A program made the position numbers and the translations under genes. Below the pieces are notes generated by a model, which saw nothing but the letters and a program-made list of their open reading frames with translations, made no database searches and had not been told where the DNA came from. From contig JBATUR010000086.1 of assembly GCA_049671305.1 (NCBI GenBank), forward strand, positions 1 to 23,192: a stretch of 23,192 nt of DNA, written 5' to 3'. Below are positions 6,660 to 12,121 of the stretch, piece by piece. This DNA is from CADCTM01 sp049671305. GTDB lineage: Bacteria > Cyanobacteriota > Cyanobacteriia > Cyanobacteriales > Coleofasciculaceae. The first letter of the stretch is position 1, and every line of letters begins with the position of its first letter.

Positions 6660-6689
6660 TGGGTGCAGATGTTGCTTGGGTGCAGATGT
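6656..6689. repeat. 17-bp tandem duplication at a tRNA junction
   Basis: TGCTTGGGTGCAGATGT occurs at 6656-6672 and again at 6673-6689, spanning the end of Thr(CGT) and the start of Thr(GGT). It looks like a slippage or repair duplication of the junction. Confidence 0.8.
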
Positions 6690-6753
6690 GGTGTAACTGG
6701 CAACACAAGGGCATGGTAAGTCCTAATTTTGGGTTCAATTCCCGACTTCTGCT
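6682..6753 (+). tRNA. tRNA-Thr(GGT)
   Basis: Acceptor GCAGATG/CTTCTGC with one T-T mismatch, D arm GTGT/ACAC, anticodon stem AGGGC/GTCCT, loop ATGGTAA (A32 unusual), discriminator T. Confidence 0.85.
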
Positions 6754-6763
6754 CTTTAATAAT

Positions 6764-6835
6764 GCAGGTGTAATGTAACTGGCAACATGAGGCTCTTGTA
6801 AAGCCTTCTTGCGAGTTCAAATCTCGCCACCTGCT
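6764..6835 (+). tRNA. tRNA-Thr(TGT)
   Basis: Acceptor GCAGGTG/CACCTGC perfect, anticodon stem AGGCT/AGCCT, loop CTTGTAA, discriminator T. Confidence 0.91.
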
Positions 6836-6841
6836 TTGAGC

Positions 6842-6912
6842 GCGGATATGGTGTAACGGTAGCATCTAAGTCTTCCAAACTTTCGGTACGAGTTCAAATC
6901 TCGTTATCCGCT
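6842..6912 (+). tRNA. tRNA-Gly(TCC)
   Basis: Acceptor GCGGATA/TATCCGC, Gly-type D arm GTGTAACGGTAGCAT, loop CTTCCAA, discriminator T as in Gly. Confidence 0.92.
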
Positions 6913-6923
6913 CTTGCAATTAT

Positions 6924-6997
6924 GGGAGTGTAACTCAACTGGATAGAGTGTCGAGCTTCTACCTCGAATGTTGTGGGTTCGAGTCCTACCACTCCTG
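6924..6997 (+). tRNA. tRNA-Arg(TCT)
   Basis: Acceptor GGGAGTG/CACTCCT, D arm ACTC/GAGT, anticodon stem TCGAG/CTCGA, loop CTTCTAC, discriminator G. Confidence 0.91.
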
Positions 6998-7060
6998 TTA
7001 GTAAATACAAAATGTAAGGAGGTTGCTTTCTTTTGAATTTAATTGAATTAAACAAACAAA

Positions 7061-7285
7061 TTGCTTTTTGCGTGACCTAATTTCTATGAGCTTACATACT
7101 AGTACGAGAGGAAAAGTGACGCTGTTCTAATATAGTGGGCGTTTGTGAATAAGGAGTGCGAAGAACCCGATAGGTTGGCTTAAAGGTAGCCATCCTTTAA
7201 AGAGTGTGTAGTAACTCATCGGCGGAGTTCCTTTAGTAACTAAGAAAACGCAAAATGCTCTGGTAACTTTCACGCTAAAAAGTAA
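7061..7285 (+). ncRNA. Y RNA-like RNA 1 with 23S sarcin-ricin loop and GTPase-centre copies
   Basis: The ends pair: UUGCUUUUU/AAAAAGUAA (7061-7069/7277-7285) and GCGUGA/UCACGC (7070-7075/7270-7275), with one bulged U. The internal loop has CCUAAU on the 5' side and GUAACUU on the 3' side. A second stem GAGC/GCUC (7088-7091/7257-7260) is followed by UUACAUAC, the family motif shared with the five RNAs near the rsr gene. Inside, CUAGUACGAGAGGA (7099-7112) is identical to the 23S sarcin-ricin loop. Positions 7167-7222 align without gaps to the E. coli 23S GTPase-associated centre (helices 42-44), about 41 of 56 identical from memory, with paired changes (CCGAU/AUCGG) preserving stems. Processing out of the tRNA array transcript, binding to Rsr and a decoy role are inferred. 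Confidence 0.78.
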
Positions 7286-7291
7286 TTTTAT

Positions 7292-7365
7292 GGGTCTGTA
7301 GCTTAATTGGTAAAGCGTCTACCTTGCAAGTAGAAAGATGTCGGTTCAAGTCTGACCAGTATCCA
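7292..7365 (+). tRNA. tRNA-Ala(TGC), copy 1, bulged acceptor
   Basis: Acceptor GGGTCTG pairs with CAG(T)ATCC: seven pairs with one bulged T (7360). The G3-U70 wobble that defines Ala identity is kept. Anticodon stem TCTAC/GTAGA, loop CTTGCAA; CCA encoded at 7366-7368. Confidence 0.82.
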
Positions 7366-7375
7366 CCAATTTTAT

Positions 7376-7449
7376 GGGGTCATAGCTCAATTGGCTAGAG
7401 CGCTTGTTTTGCACACAAGAGGTTAGGAGTTCGATTCTCCTTGATTCCA
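7376..7449 (+). tRNA. tRNA-Ala(TGC), copy 2
   Basis: Acceptor GGGGTCA/TGATTCC with G3-U70, D arm GCTC/GAGC, anticodon stem CTTGT/ACAAG, loop TTTGCAC, discriminator A. Confidence 0.9.
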
Positions 7450-7453
7450 TTAT

Positions 7454-7528
7454 GGTATCTGAAGCCAAAGTGGTCGCGGCGCTGGTTTGTGGAACCAGTC
7501 ATAGCGGGTTCGAGTCCCGTCAGATACC
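7454..7528 (+). tRNA. tRNA-His(GTG)
   Basis: G-1 (7454) faces C73 (7528), then GTATCTG/CAGATAC; anticodon stem CTGGT/ACCAG, loop TTGTGGA. The encoded G-1:C73 pair is the His identity element. Confidence 0.9.
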
Positions 7529-7532
7529 CTAT

Positions 7533-7619
7533 GGAAGATGCCGCCGAATGGACGGCAAGCAGTCTTGAAAACTGTGGTACGGCAGCGATGTTGTAAGGGT
7601 TCGATTCCTTCATCTTCCT
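7533..7619 (+). tRNA. tRNA-Ser(TGA)
   Basis: Type II tRNA: acceptor GGAAGAT/ATCTTCC, anticodon stem GCAGT/ACTGT, loop CTTGAAA, long variable arm. Discriminator T is atypical for Ser (usually G). Confidence 0.87.
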
Positions 7620-7624
7620 TTTGA

Positions 7625-7696
7625 CCACCAGAAGCCGAGAAGCGAGGCACTGTGCTGATAACACAGAGATAGGAGGGGCGGTACCTTCCTGGTGGA
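7625..7696 (+). tRNA. tRNA-Ile(GAT) with non-canonical elbow
   Basis: Acceptor CCACCAG/CTGGTGG, D stem GCC/GGC, anticodon stem CTGTG/CACAG, loop CTGATAA, T stem GGAGG/CCTTC. All arm lengths are standard, but the T loop is GGCGGTA instead of TTCRANY and the D loop lacks GG, so the usual D-T elbow contacts cannot form. Confidence 0.75.
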
Positions 7697-7709
7697 TTTA
7701 TTTATATAA

Positions 7710-7781
7710 CGGTGGTTGGCATAGCGGCTGTGCAGCAGACTTTTAATCTGCCTCAGACAGGTTCGACTCCTGTACCACCGA
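7710..7781 (+). tRNA. tRNA-Lys(TTT)
   Basis: Acceptor CGGTGGT/ACCACCG, anticodon stem GCAGA/TCTGC, loop CTTTTAA, discriminator A. Last tRNA of the array; no clear terminator was seen before the convergent gene at 7792. Confidence 0.92.
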
Positions 7782-7791
7782 TTTACCTTTA

Positions 7792-8022
7792 TCAGTCGCC
7801 TGCAGGGTCTGTGTCGGGGTCATAGCTGGCTGTCGGTAGTAGTTTGGTCATTAGCTGTCTGAGCAAAAAGGCATTTTTGTTCCAAGCGGTGTAAAGGTTG
7901 TCCCCTCTTCCCCTACGCATCATGATTTGTTGGGCTTTGTCGTGGCAGATCGTTGCTAGGAGGCTGACAACGGAAACTAAGCCCAGTTCGTTGACCAGGG
8001 CTTCTAGTTCATCTTGATTCAT
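7792..8022 (-). CDS. Small conserved-looking protein, unknown function
   Basis: A 76-aa soluble protein (MNQDELEALVNELGLVSVVSLLATICHDKAQQI…), mostly helical with a C-terminal acidic tail (SYDPDTDPAGD). No known motif is recognised. It converges on the tRNA array (11 bp from its last tRNA) and is divergent from the RHH gene at 8130. The amino-acid pattern looks like a genuine small cyanobacterial protein; the start lacks a strong Shine-Dalgarno. Confidence 0.6.
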   Translation of the reverse strand: MNQDELEALVNELGLVSVVSLLATICHDKAQQIMMRRGRGDNLYTAWNKNAFLLRQLMTKLLPTASYDPDTDPAGD

Positions 8023-8065
8023 TGCTCAAAATTTCCAGGATTGAATATTCCTGAAAGATACCACG

Positions 8066-8093
8066 AGTAGTCATTAGTAGTCAAAAGTAGTCA
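8066..8093. promoter_or_regulatory. Putative operator: three AGTAGTCA repeats, 10-bp step
   Basis: AGTAGTCA starts at 8066, 8076 and 8086, in the gap between divergent genes and 37 bp before the RHH start at 8130. Tandem sites one turn apart are typical for RHH regulators. Next to it, ACCCTAGTCAGGGT (8105-8118) is a short palindrome. Confidence 0.55.
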
Positions 8094-8129
8094 AAGACAA
8101 TGCTACCCTAGTCAGGGTATCCTTTTGGG

Positions 8130-8345
8130 ATGGCAACTAAGATGACACTCAGCATTAAGCTAGACCCGGAAGTAAAGAGGCAACTGGAGGCGATCGCTAA
8201 ACAGCAAAACACCAGTTTGAATAGGTTGGTGCTGAGGTATATTTCACAAGGTATTGAAGCTGATATAGGGGAACCCGATAGGCTAGCGGTTATTGAAGCT
8301 AGGTTGGATGCGATCGAGCTTCGGTTGAAGGAGGAGTTTAAATAA
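8130..8345 (+). CDS. Small ribbon-helix-helix (CopG/Arc-type) protein
   Basis: A 71-aa protein with RHH pattern: strand MTLSIKL (5-11), helix PEVKRQLEAIAKQQ (13-26), NTSLN turn, helix LNRLVLRYISQGI (30-42). The C-terminal tail (DRLAVIEARLDAIELRLKEEF) is a likely coiled-coil dimer extension. It resembles antitoxin or autorepressor RHH proteins, but no toxin gene is adjacent. Direct repeats at 8066-8093 are a likely autoregulatory site. The ATG follows TTTTGGG; the Shine-Dalgarno is weak. Confidence 0.75.
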   Translation: MATKMTLSIKLDPEVKRQLEAIAKQQNTSLNRLVLRYISQGIEADIGEPDRLAVIEARLDAIELRLKEEFK

Positions 8346-8554
8346 TAGCTCCCATTAGACTTATCCGAAAAATTTAAACCCAATTCTATCCGGCTTAGTA
8401 ACTGTTTTTGTTTAGCCAGTATCATGGTTAGAGCCATTTGTTGTTAGTAACTCCCGGAAAAGTATTACCTAATTCACAAAGTTCCGGATATAGCCAAAAT
8501 CTATTTTAATTAGCAATGACATTTACATATATATATTAAGGAAAATAGTAAAAG

Positions 8555-9658
8555 ATGAATAAGCAAATAACAAGCAATCAACACTATGTACCTCAGAGCC
8601 TTCTCTGTCATTTTGGTTGGAAGTCAAAAAAAAATAAAAAAAGAAACGACAGAATCAATATATTTGATATTGCTAGATTGACTGTTAGATACAACCAGGC
8701 AATCGCAGGGGCTTTTTCACAAAACTATTTTTATGACAAGGATAATTTAATTGAAGATTTTTTGGGTACAAAAATTGAAGATCCAGCTTCAATAGTCATC
8801 AATGAAATTGTCAATGGCAACGATGACATAATAGAAATAGAAGACAATCAATCAATTCTTCTCAAATTTATTTCATCTCTCTTGTGCCGAACACCTGAGG
8901 CAAGGAAGAAAGTAATAGCATTGGTAAATACTCAAGTTGAGTCAATAGTCCGAGAAGGATTGAGGCTGAATGGGTTTGATCCAGAGGAGGCTAGTAAAGG
9001 GCATTTTGAATTCCAAGATTATAGAAATTTAGCATCTTATATTACCCTGAATGGAGTGATAGACTCTGTAATTCTAAAGGATTTAAATTTTCATCTTATA
9101 AACAATGAAACTGAATTAGAGTTTTGTATATCTGATCATCCTGTCTTCACATACAACTGGCTGTATAGAAATTTAAAACATCCAGGAGTTACGGGTTTGA
9201 CGGCAAGAGGATTGCAGATTTTCCTGCCATTATCAACAAGTAAAACACTTTGTCTATATGATCCGGAGATATATAAATATGGACAAAAAAACTTGGTAAC
9301 TCATGTCTCCAGTATTGCTGACATCGAAATACTAAACTCATACCAGATTATAAATTCAAAAGCGACAATTGGATTTAACGCAAGAAAAAATGAACCTGAA
9401 TTAAGGAAGTTATTTGAGAAGCATAAAAATATTAAACTTCATCAACATGAAAGCACTATTTTAGAAGTAAGAGAAAATGAAGAAGGAGAAATCAAACAAA
9501 CACATCTTGCTTTTACACGGCAAACTAATCTAAAAAAGATGCCTTCATTTGTAAAAATAAAGAGGAAAGCTAGAAAAGATTCTACTTCATTCCAGGAAAG
9601 AAATCCCGACCTTTCTGCTATTCATTATGAATTGAAGAGGTCATTAACTGAAAGATAA
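8555..9658 (+). CDS. DUF4238 domain protein
   Basis: A 367-aa protein beginning with the DUF4238 signature SNQHYVPQSLLCHFGW (residues 6-21). It continues with IFDIARLTV, AGAFSQNYFYD (~52-62) and the second conserved block FCISDHPVFTYN (~190-201), where DUF4238 members keep a D-P pair. The family is of unknown biochemical function and is common in accessory regions. The start is preceded by an AAGGAAAATAG purine stretch. It stands alone between the tRNA array and the Y RNA operon, and its AT-rich codon use differs from the flanking housekeeping genes, consistent with horizontal acquisition. The basic C-terminal 60 residues (KIKRKARKD) could bind nucleic acid, which is speculative. Confidence 0.78.
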   Translation: MNKQITSNQHYVPQSLLCHFGWKSKKNKKRNDRINIFDIARLTVRYNQAIAGAFSQNYFYDKDNLIEDFLGTKIEDPASIVINEIVNGNDDIIEIEDNQSILLKFISSLLCRTPEARKKVIALVNTQVESIVREGLRLNGFDPEEASKGHFEFQDYRNLASYITLNGVIDSVILKDLNFHLINNETELEFCISDHPVFTYNWLYRNLKHPGVTGLTARGLQIFLPLSTSKTLCLYDPEIYKYGQKNLVTHVSSIADIEILNSYQIINSKATIGFNARKNEPELRKLFEKHKNIKLHQHESTILEVRENEEGEIKQTHLAFTRQTNLKKMPSFVKIKRKARKDSTSFQERNPDLSAIHYELKRSLTER

Positions 9659-9883
9659 AATTTAGTGCGATTATCCCTTCACTTAGCCTAGACTGAAGCC
9701 AGGAAAGGCAACAGATACTTTCGGTCAGCATCTATGTCACTTGGAGCGATCGCATTTCCCCTCAATCAACTTGATGCCATTGTTACTCAAAATCTATTTA
9801 TACCGATGATTTTAGCCGCTAGCATTCCAAAATAAGCGATCGCTTTTCCCTCCCATACTTTACAGAAAAACATTACCCTACTC

Positions 9884-10744
9884 CTAATTTCTCATCTTTT
9901 TCGGAATCACATATCTAATTCCGCCTTTCTTCCCAACAGCATCATCTTTGTATCGAGGGATAACATGAATACTCGTGTGCATCATCTTTTGCCCAGCTTC
10001 TTTATTAATATTTATGCCCACGTTAAAACCATCCGGCGCAAACTTTTTACTTAAAATTTCTTGTACTTTATTCGCCATCAACCAGCAAGCAGATTGTTCC
10101 TTAAATGGCAGTTCAAAATAATTAGCTATATGACGTTTTGGTATAATCAATACATGACCTTTACTCATTGGATAACCATCGAACATCGCATAAGCCGTGG
10201 CTGATTCTGTTAATATCTTGAGGTTTTTGTAAGGATTACAGAATATACAGTTATCAGAGGTGTTGCGTTGATTATTATAATGAACATACTCGTAAATCTC
10301 ACAAGATTCATCTAAATGAACTGATTTAAAGGGAAGTTTTACATTGCACTGATAAGTTGGCTTTTTGTGAACGTAATGCTCACGGAATCCTTCTCTTTTT
10401 AAGTCTCTTCTTACAGCATAATAAACTTTGCCGCCTGGTTTCAATAAATGAGCAACTTCCATAAGCACATTAGCTTGATCTTCAGCAAACAAAACATTTA
10501 AAACATAAAAGCAAATGATTGTATCAAATTTCTCATTAGGATATTCAGGAAAATAATGAGGATCATAACCTGTAATATCAAATCTTTTTTTATTCAGTAA
10601 TTTAACATCATTTCCTAATCCACAACCGAAGTCGAGAATTTTGCCTTGCAAGAGATTGTTATTCAATAAAAACTGTGCAGGGAATGATAGATAATTTCTT
10701 TCTATCGCCGTGAGATGACTGAATTTATTTAGTAAGTCTTGCAT
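9884..10744 (-). CDS. SAM methyltransferase fused to a HIT-domain protein
   Basis: A 286-aa fusion. Residues ~33-112 are a class I SAM-dependent methyltransferase: motif I LDFGCGLGND (37-46), acidic TGYD (58-61), FDTIICFYVLN (73-83), LLKPGGKVYYA (100-110). Residues ~166-265 are a HIT domain: zinc-type CIFC (166-169), GHVLIIPKRH (196-205), and HTSIHVIPR (256-264). In active HIT hydrolases the final motif is HxHxH with the middle His as nucleophile; here it is H256-x-S258-x-H260, so the nucleotidyl-transfer step is probably lost or altered. Substrates are unknown; a role in nucleotide or RNA-end modification is conceivable given the surrounding RNA genes, but this is inference. Confidence 0.82.
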   Translation of the reverse strand: MQDLLNKFSHLTAIERNYLSFPAQFLLNNNLLQGKILDFGCGLGNDVKLLNKKRFDITGYDPHYFPEYPNEKFDTIICFYVLNVLFAEDQANVLMEVAHLLKPGGKVYYAVRRDLKREGFREHYVHKKPTYQCNVKLPFKSVHLDESCEIYEYVHYNNQRNTSDNCIFCNPYKNLKILTESATAYAMFDGYPMSKGHVLIIPKRHIANYFELPFKEQSACWLMANKVQEILSKKFAPDGFNVGININKEAGQKMMHTSIHVIPRYKDDAVGKKGGIRYVIPKKMRN

Positions 10745-11069
10745 TGAGATATAAATTTTATGCGTTTAGATACAACTAAAATATTTAGCACGGAACGTTG
10801 CCGTAAAATACACGTTATCGCCTGACAATCACAAGTCCACATTACCAAATATTCTGCTGCTCAAATTCCGCAAATCTACTGAAATACAATGTTTAAGTTA
10901 TTGAGGCACTTCCTGTATTTTCAAGCAATATCTTTTCTATGTAAGGAATAACCTAAACTTCAAAATAACTAAGTTTTGGGAGGGGTATTTTGAAGACAGC
11001 GCTTTAACTCAATATATATATAGCCCAAATGTAGTCGCTAGCTAGGCAAAAATTCTTTTCTCAACTCCC

Positions 11070-11098
11070 TTGACAACTGTGTAGTATGAATGTAGTAT
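11070..11098 (+). promoter_or_regulatory. Promoter and operator of the Y RNA / rsr operon
   Basis: TTGACA (11070-11075) and TAGTAT (11093-11098) are 17 bp apart. TGTAGTAT occurs at 11080 and 11091 (11-bp step), overlapping the -10 exactly as in the tRNA-array promoter at 4365. The preceding part of the gap (10745-11069) is AT-rich and shows nothing else I can support. Confidence 0.7.
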
Positions 11099-11164
11099 TA
11101 AATCAAGGCAAACAAATCAAACCTGTTCACAACGTGCCTAGTAGCTTTAAGGAGGTGTCTGGCA

Positions 11165-11365
11165 ATGGTTCACATTCGATTTGAAGGACGTTCTTACGAC
11201 ATCGCAGAAACGCAGCTAGGTGTCACAGCGGGAATGAATGATACTACAGTTAAGTCACGACTTGCCCAGCATTTTGATGTAAAAGGCGATCGCTTTGAGT
11301 CTTATGTAGTTGATAGGCGTCCCAGTGGCGACTTAATCATACGTCCAGAAGCGGTTTACGGTTAA
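11165..11365 (+). CDS. 66-aa protein of unknown function, first gene of the Y RNA operon
   Basis: A small protein (MVHIRFEGRSYDIAETQLGV…LIIRPEAVYG) with an apparent beta-beta-alpha-beta pattern, reminiscent of small ubiquitin-like folds, though I cannot name the family. A strong Shine-Dalgarno AAGGAGGTG (11150-11158) sits 7 bases before the ATG, so it is very likely translated. It lies 67 bp after the promoter and 13 bp before the first Y RNA of the operon. The C-terminal RPEAVYG phrase looks conserved. Function is unknown; position suggests a partner or regulator of the RNA system. Confidence 0.72.
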   Translation: MVHIRFEGRSYDIAETQLGVTAGMNDTTVKSRLAQHFDVKGDRFESYVVDRRPSGDLIIRPEAVYG

Positions 11366-11377
11366 AACAAAACACTC

Positions 11378-11565
11378 GTTCCGTGCCCAGACAGAAGAAG
11401 CTTACACTCTTTTCGTAACTATAACGGCTCTAAGGTAGCGATGTTCGAGCAATCGAATTAGTGAAGCATTCCCAATCTCCTGTTAGATGAAGAATGCGCG
11501 TCCACTGCCATAATTTGATGGTAAGAACAGCAGAGATCAAACAGCTTTTTCGACTTGTACGGAGC
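11378..11565 (+). ncRNA. Y RNA-like RNA 2 with 23S helix 69 copy
   Basis: End stem GUUCCGUGC/GUACGGAGC (11378-11386/11557-11565), internal loop CCAGACA / GACUU, second stem GAAGAAGCU/AGCUUUUUC (11394-11402/11543-11551), then the UACACUC version of the family motif. The insert has CGUAACUAUAACGG (11414-11427), identical to the 23S helix 69 stem-loop, followed by UAAGGUAGCGA, the helix 70-71 segment. From 11414 about 26 of 28 bases match E. coli 23S (recalled). Then come hairpin UUCGA-GCAA-UCGAA (in the place of helix 71), a nested GCAUUC/GAAUGC plus AUCU/AGAU hairpin, and UGCCAU/AUGGUA. The mix of rRNA copy and novel hairpins inside a Y RNA frame argues against a plain rRNA fragment. Confidence 0.78.
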
Positions 11566-11605
11566 AACCCTCAAATCATTAGTAATAGTTTAGCTTTGTG
11601 TAATA

Positions 11606-11735
11606 GCGAACGCGCCCTAACCCAAGAAGCATACAAACTGGTAACGTTCGAGAAATCGAATAGTAGGTTCGACTCCTACCCTCTCCGCTTACATGGAGAG
11701 GGGTAAAAAAAGCCTCTTTAACTTGCGCGTTTCGC
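11606..11735 (+). ncRNA. Y RNA-like RNA 3 with permuted T-arm/acceptor minihelix
   Basis: End stem GCGAACGCGC/GCGCGUUUCGC (11606-11615/11725-11735, one bulge), loop CCUAACCC / UAACUU, second stem AAGAAGC/GCCUCUU. The insert contains hairpin UUCGA-GAAA-UCGAA (11647-11660, GNRA tetraloop). A perfect T arm GUAGG-UUCGACU-CCUAC follows (11663-11679). CCUCUCC then pairs with GGAGAGG across the loop GCUUACAU (11680-11701), so the acceptor strands are in reverse order (3' strand first), the permuted layout. No D arm is present. A GNRA hairpin of the same shape occurs in RNA 2. Confidence 0.75.
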
Positions 11736-11765
11736 CTCCCGATCATCAGTAGCAAAAAGCCTTTT

Positions 11766-11794
11766 GTTGTTAGCTAAAACTTTTTTCTAACAAC
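11766..11794 (+). other. Spacer hairpin between Y RNA-like RNAs 3 and 4
   Basis: GTTGTTAG/CTAACAAC pair perfectly (8 bp) around a 13-nt loop; possibly a processing signal or weak terminator. Confidence 0.4.
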
Positions 11795-11801
11795 TAATAA
11801 T

Positions 11802-11950
11802 GTTCCGCGCCCTAACCTGTAAAGCCTACACACATTCGGCTATTAACCGGGGGGTTGTGGGTTCGATTCCCACCAGTTCCATTTACTAAGGGACTGTAGC
11901 TCAAAGGTAGAGCACCAAGTGATAAATTGCTTTATTAACTTGCGCGGAAC
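11802..11950 (+). ncRNA. Y RNA-like RNA 4 holding a complete circularly permuted tRNA
   Basis: End stem GUUCCGCGC/GCGCGGAAC (11802-11810/11942-11950, 9 perfect pairs), loop CCUAACCU / UAACUU, second stem GUAAAGC/GCUUUAU. The insert is a full class I tRNA read from position 27: anticodon arm UUCGG-CUAUUAA-CCGGG (11835-11851, anticodon AUU), variable GGGUU, T arm GUGGG-UUCGAUU-CCCAC (11857-11873), acceptor 3' strand CAGUUCC and A73 (11874-11881). A linker (11882-11889) follows, then acceptor 5' strand GGGACUG (11890-11896), UA, D arm GCUC-AAAGGUA-GAGC (11899-11913) and A26. All arm lengths are standard. The Y stem opens the tRNA between positions 26 and 27. Bacterial Y RNAs with tRNA-like domains are known (YrlA); this one retains every tRNA arm. 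Confidence 0.8.
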
Positions 11951-11978
11951 ATCTATTATTTTTAACTAAAAAATCACC

Positions 11979-12103
11979 ACTTCGCGCCCTGATCTAAAAA
12001 GCTTACATACTAGCCAAATGGTATAGGCGCTTGACTTAAGATCAAGATTATGCAAGTTCAATTCTTGCGTATGAAACAACAGCTTTTTTAACTTGCGCGG
12101 AGT
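11979..12103 (+). ncRNA. Y RNA-like RNA 5 with linear tRNA-Leu(UAA)-like domain
   Basis: End stem ACUUCGCGC/GCGCGGAGU (11979-11987/12095-12103), loop CCUGAUCU / UAACUU, second stem AAAAAGCU/AGCUUUUU (11996-12003/12081-12088), then UACAUAC. The insert is a normally ordered tRNA: acceptor CAUAC/GUAUG using part of the family motif, UA, D arm GCC/GGC with a GG-containing loop, anticodon stem CUUGA/UCAAG with loop CUUAAGA (anticodon UAA), variable AUUAU, T arm GCAAG-UUCAAUU-CUUGC. Like the array Leu tRNAs it has a short variable arm. The acceptor flows into the Y stem, so it cannot be aminoacylated unless cut out. Confidence 0.75.
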
Positions 12104-12121
12104 GACTTTTATTAAAATTAT

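Noticed and set aside
7099..7222. Plain 23S rRNA gene debris
   Set aside because: The two segments come from distant parts of 23S, the stem changes are compensatory, and the whole is enclosed in a Y-type stem.
8108..8437. 109-aa minus-strand frame
   Set aside because: Shadow of the RHH gene on the plus strand; no start signal.
11494..11706. 70-aa plus-strand frame
   Set aside because: It lies across Y RNA-like RNAs 2 and 3, whose stems explain the sequence better.
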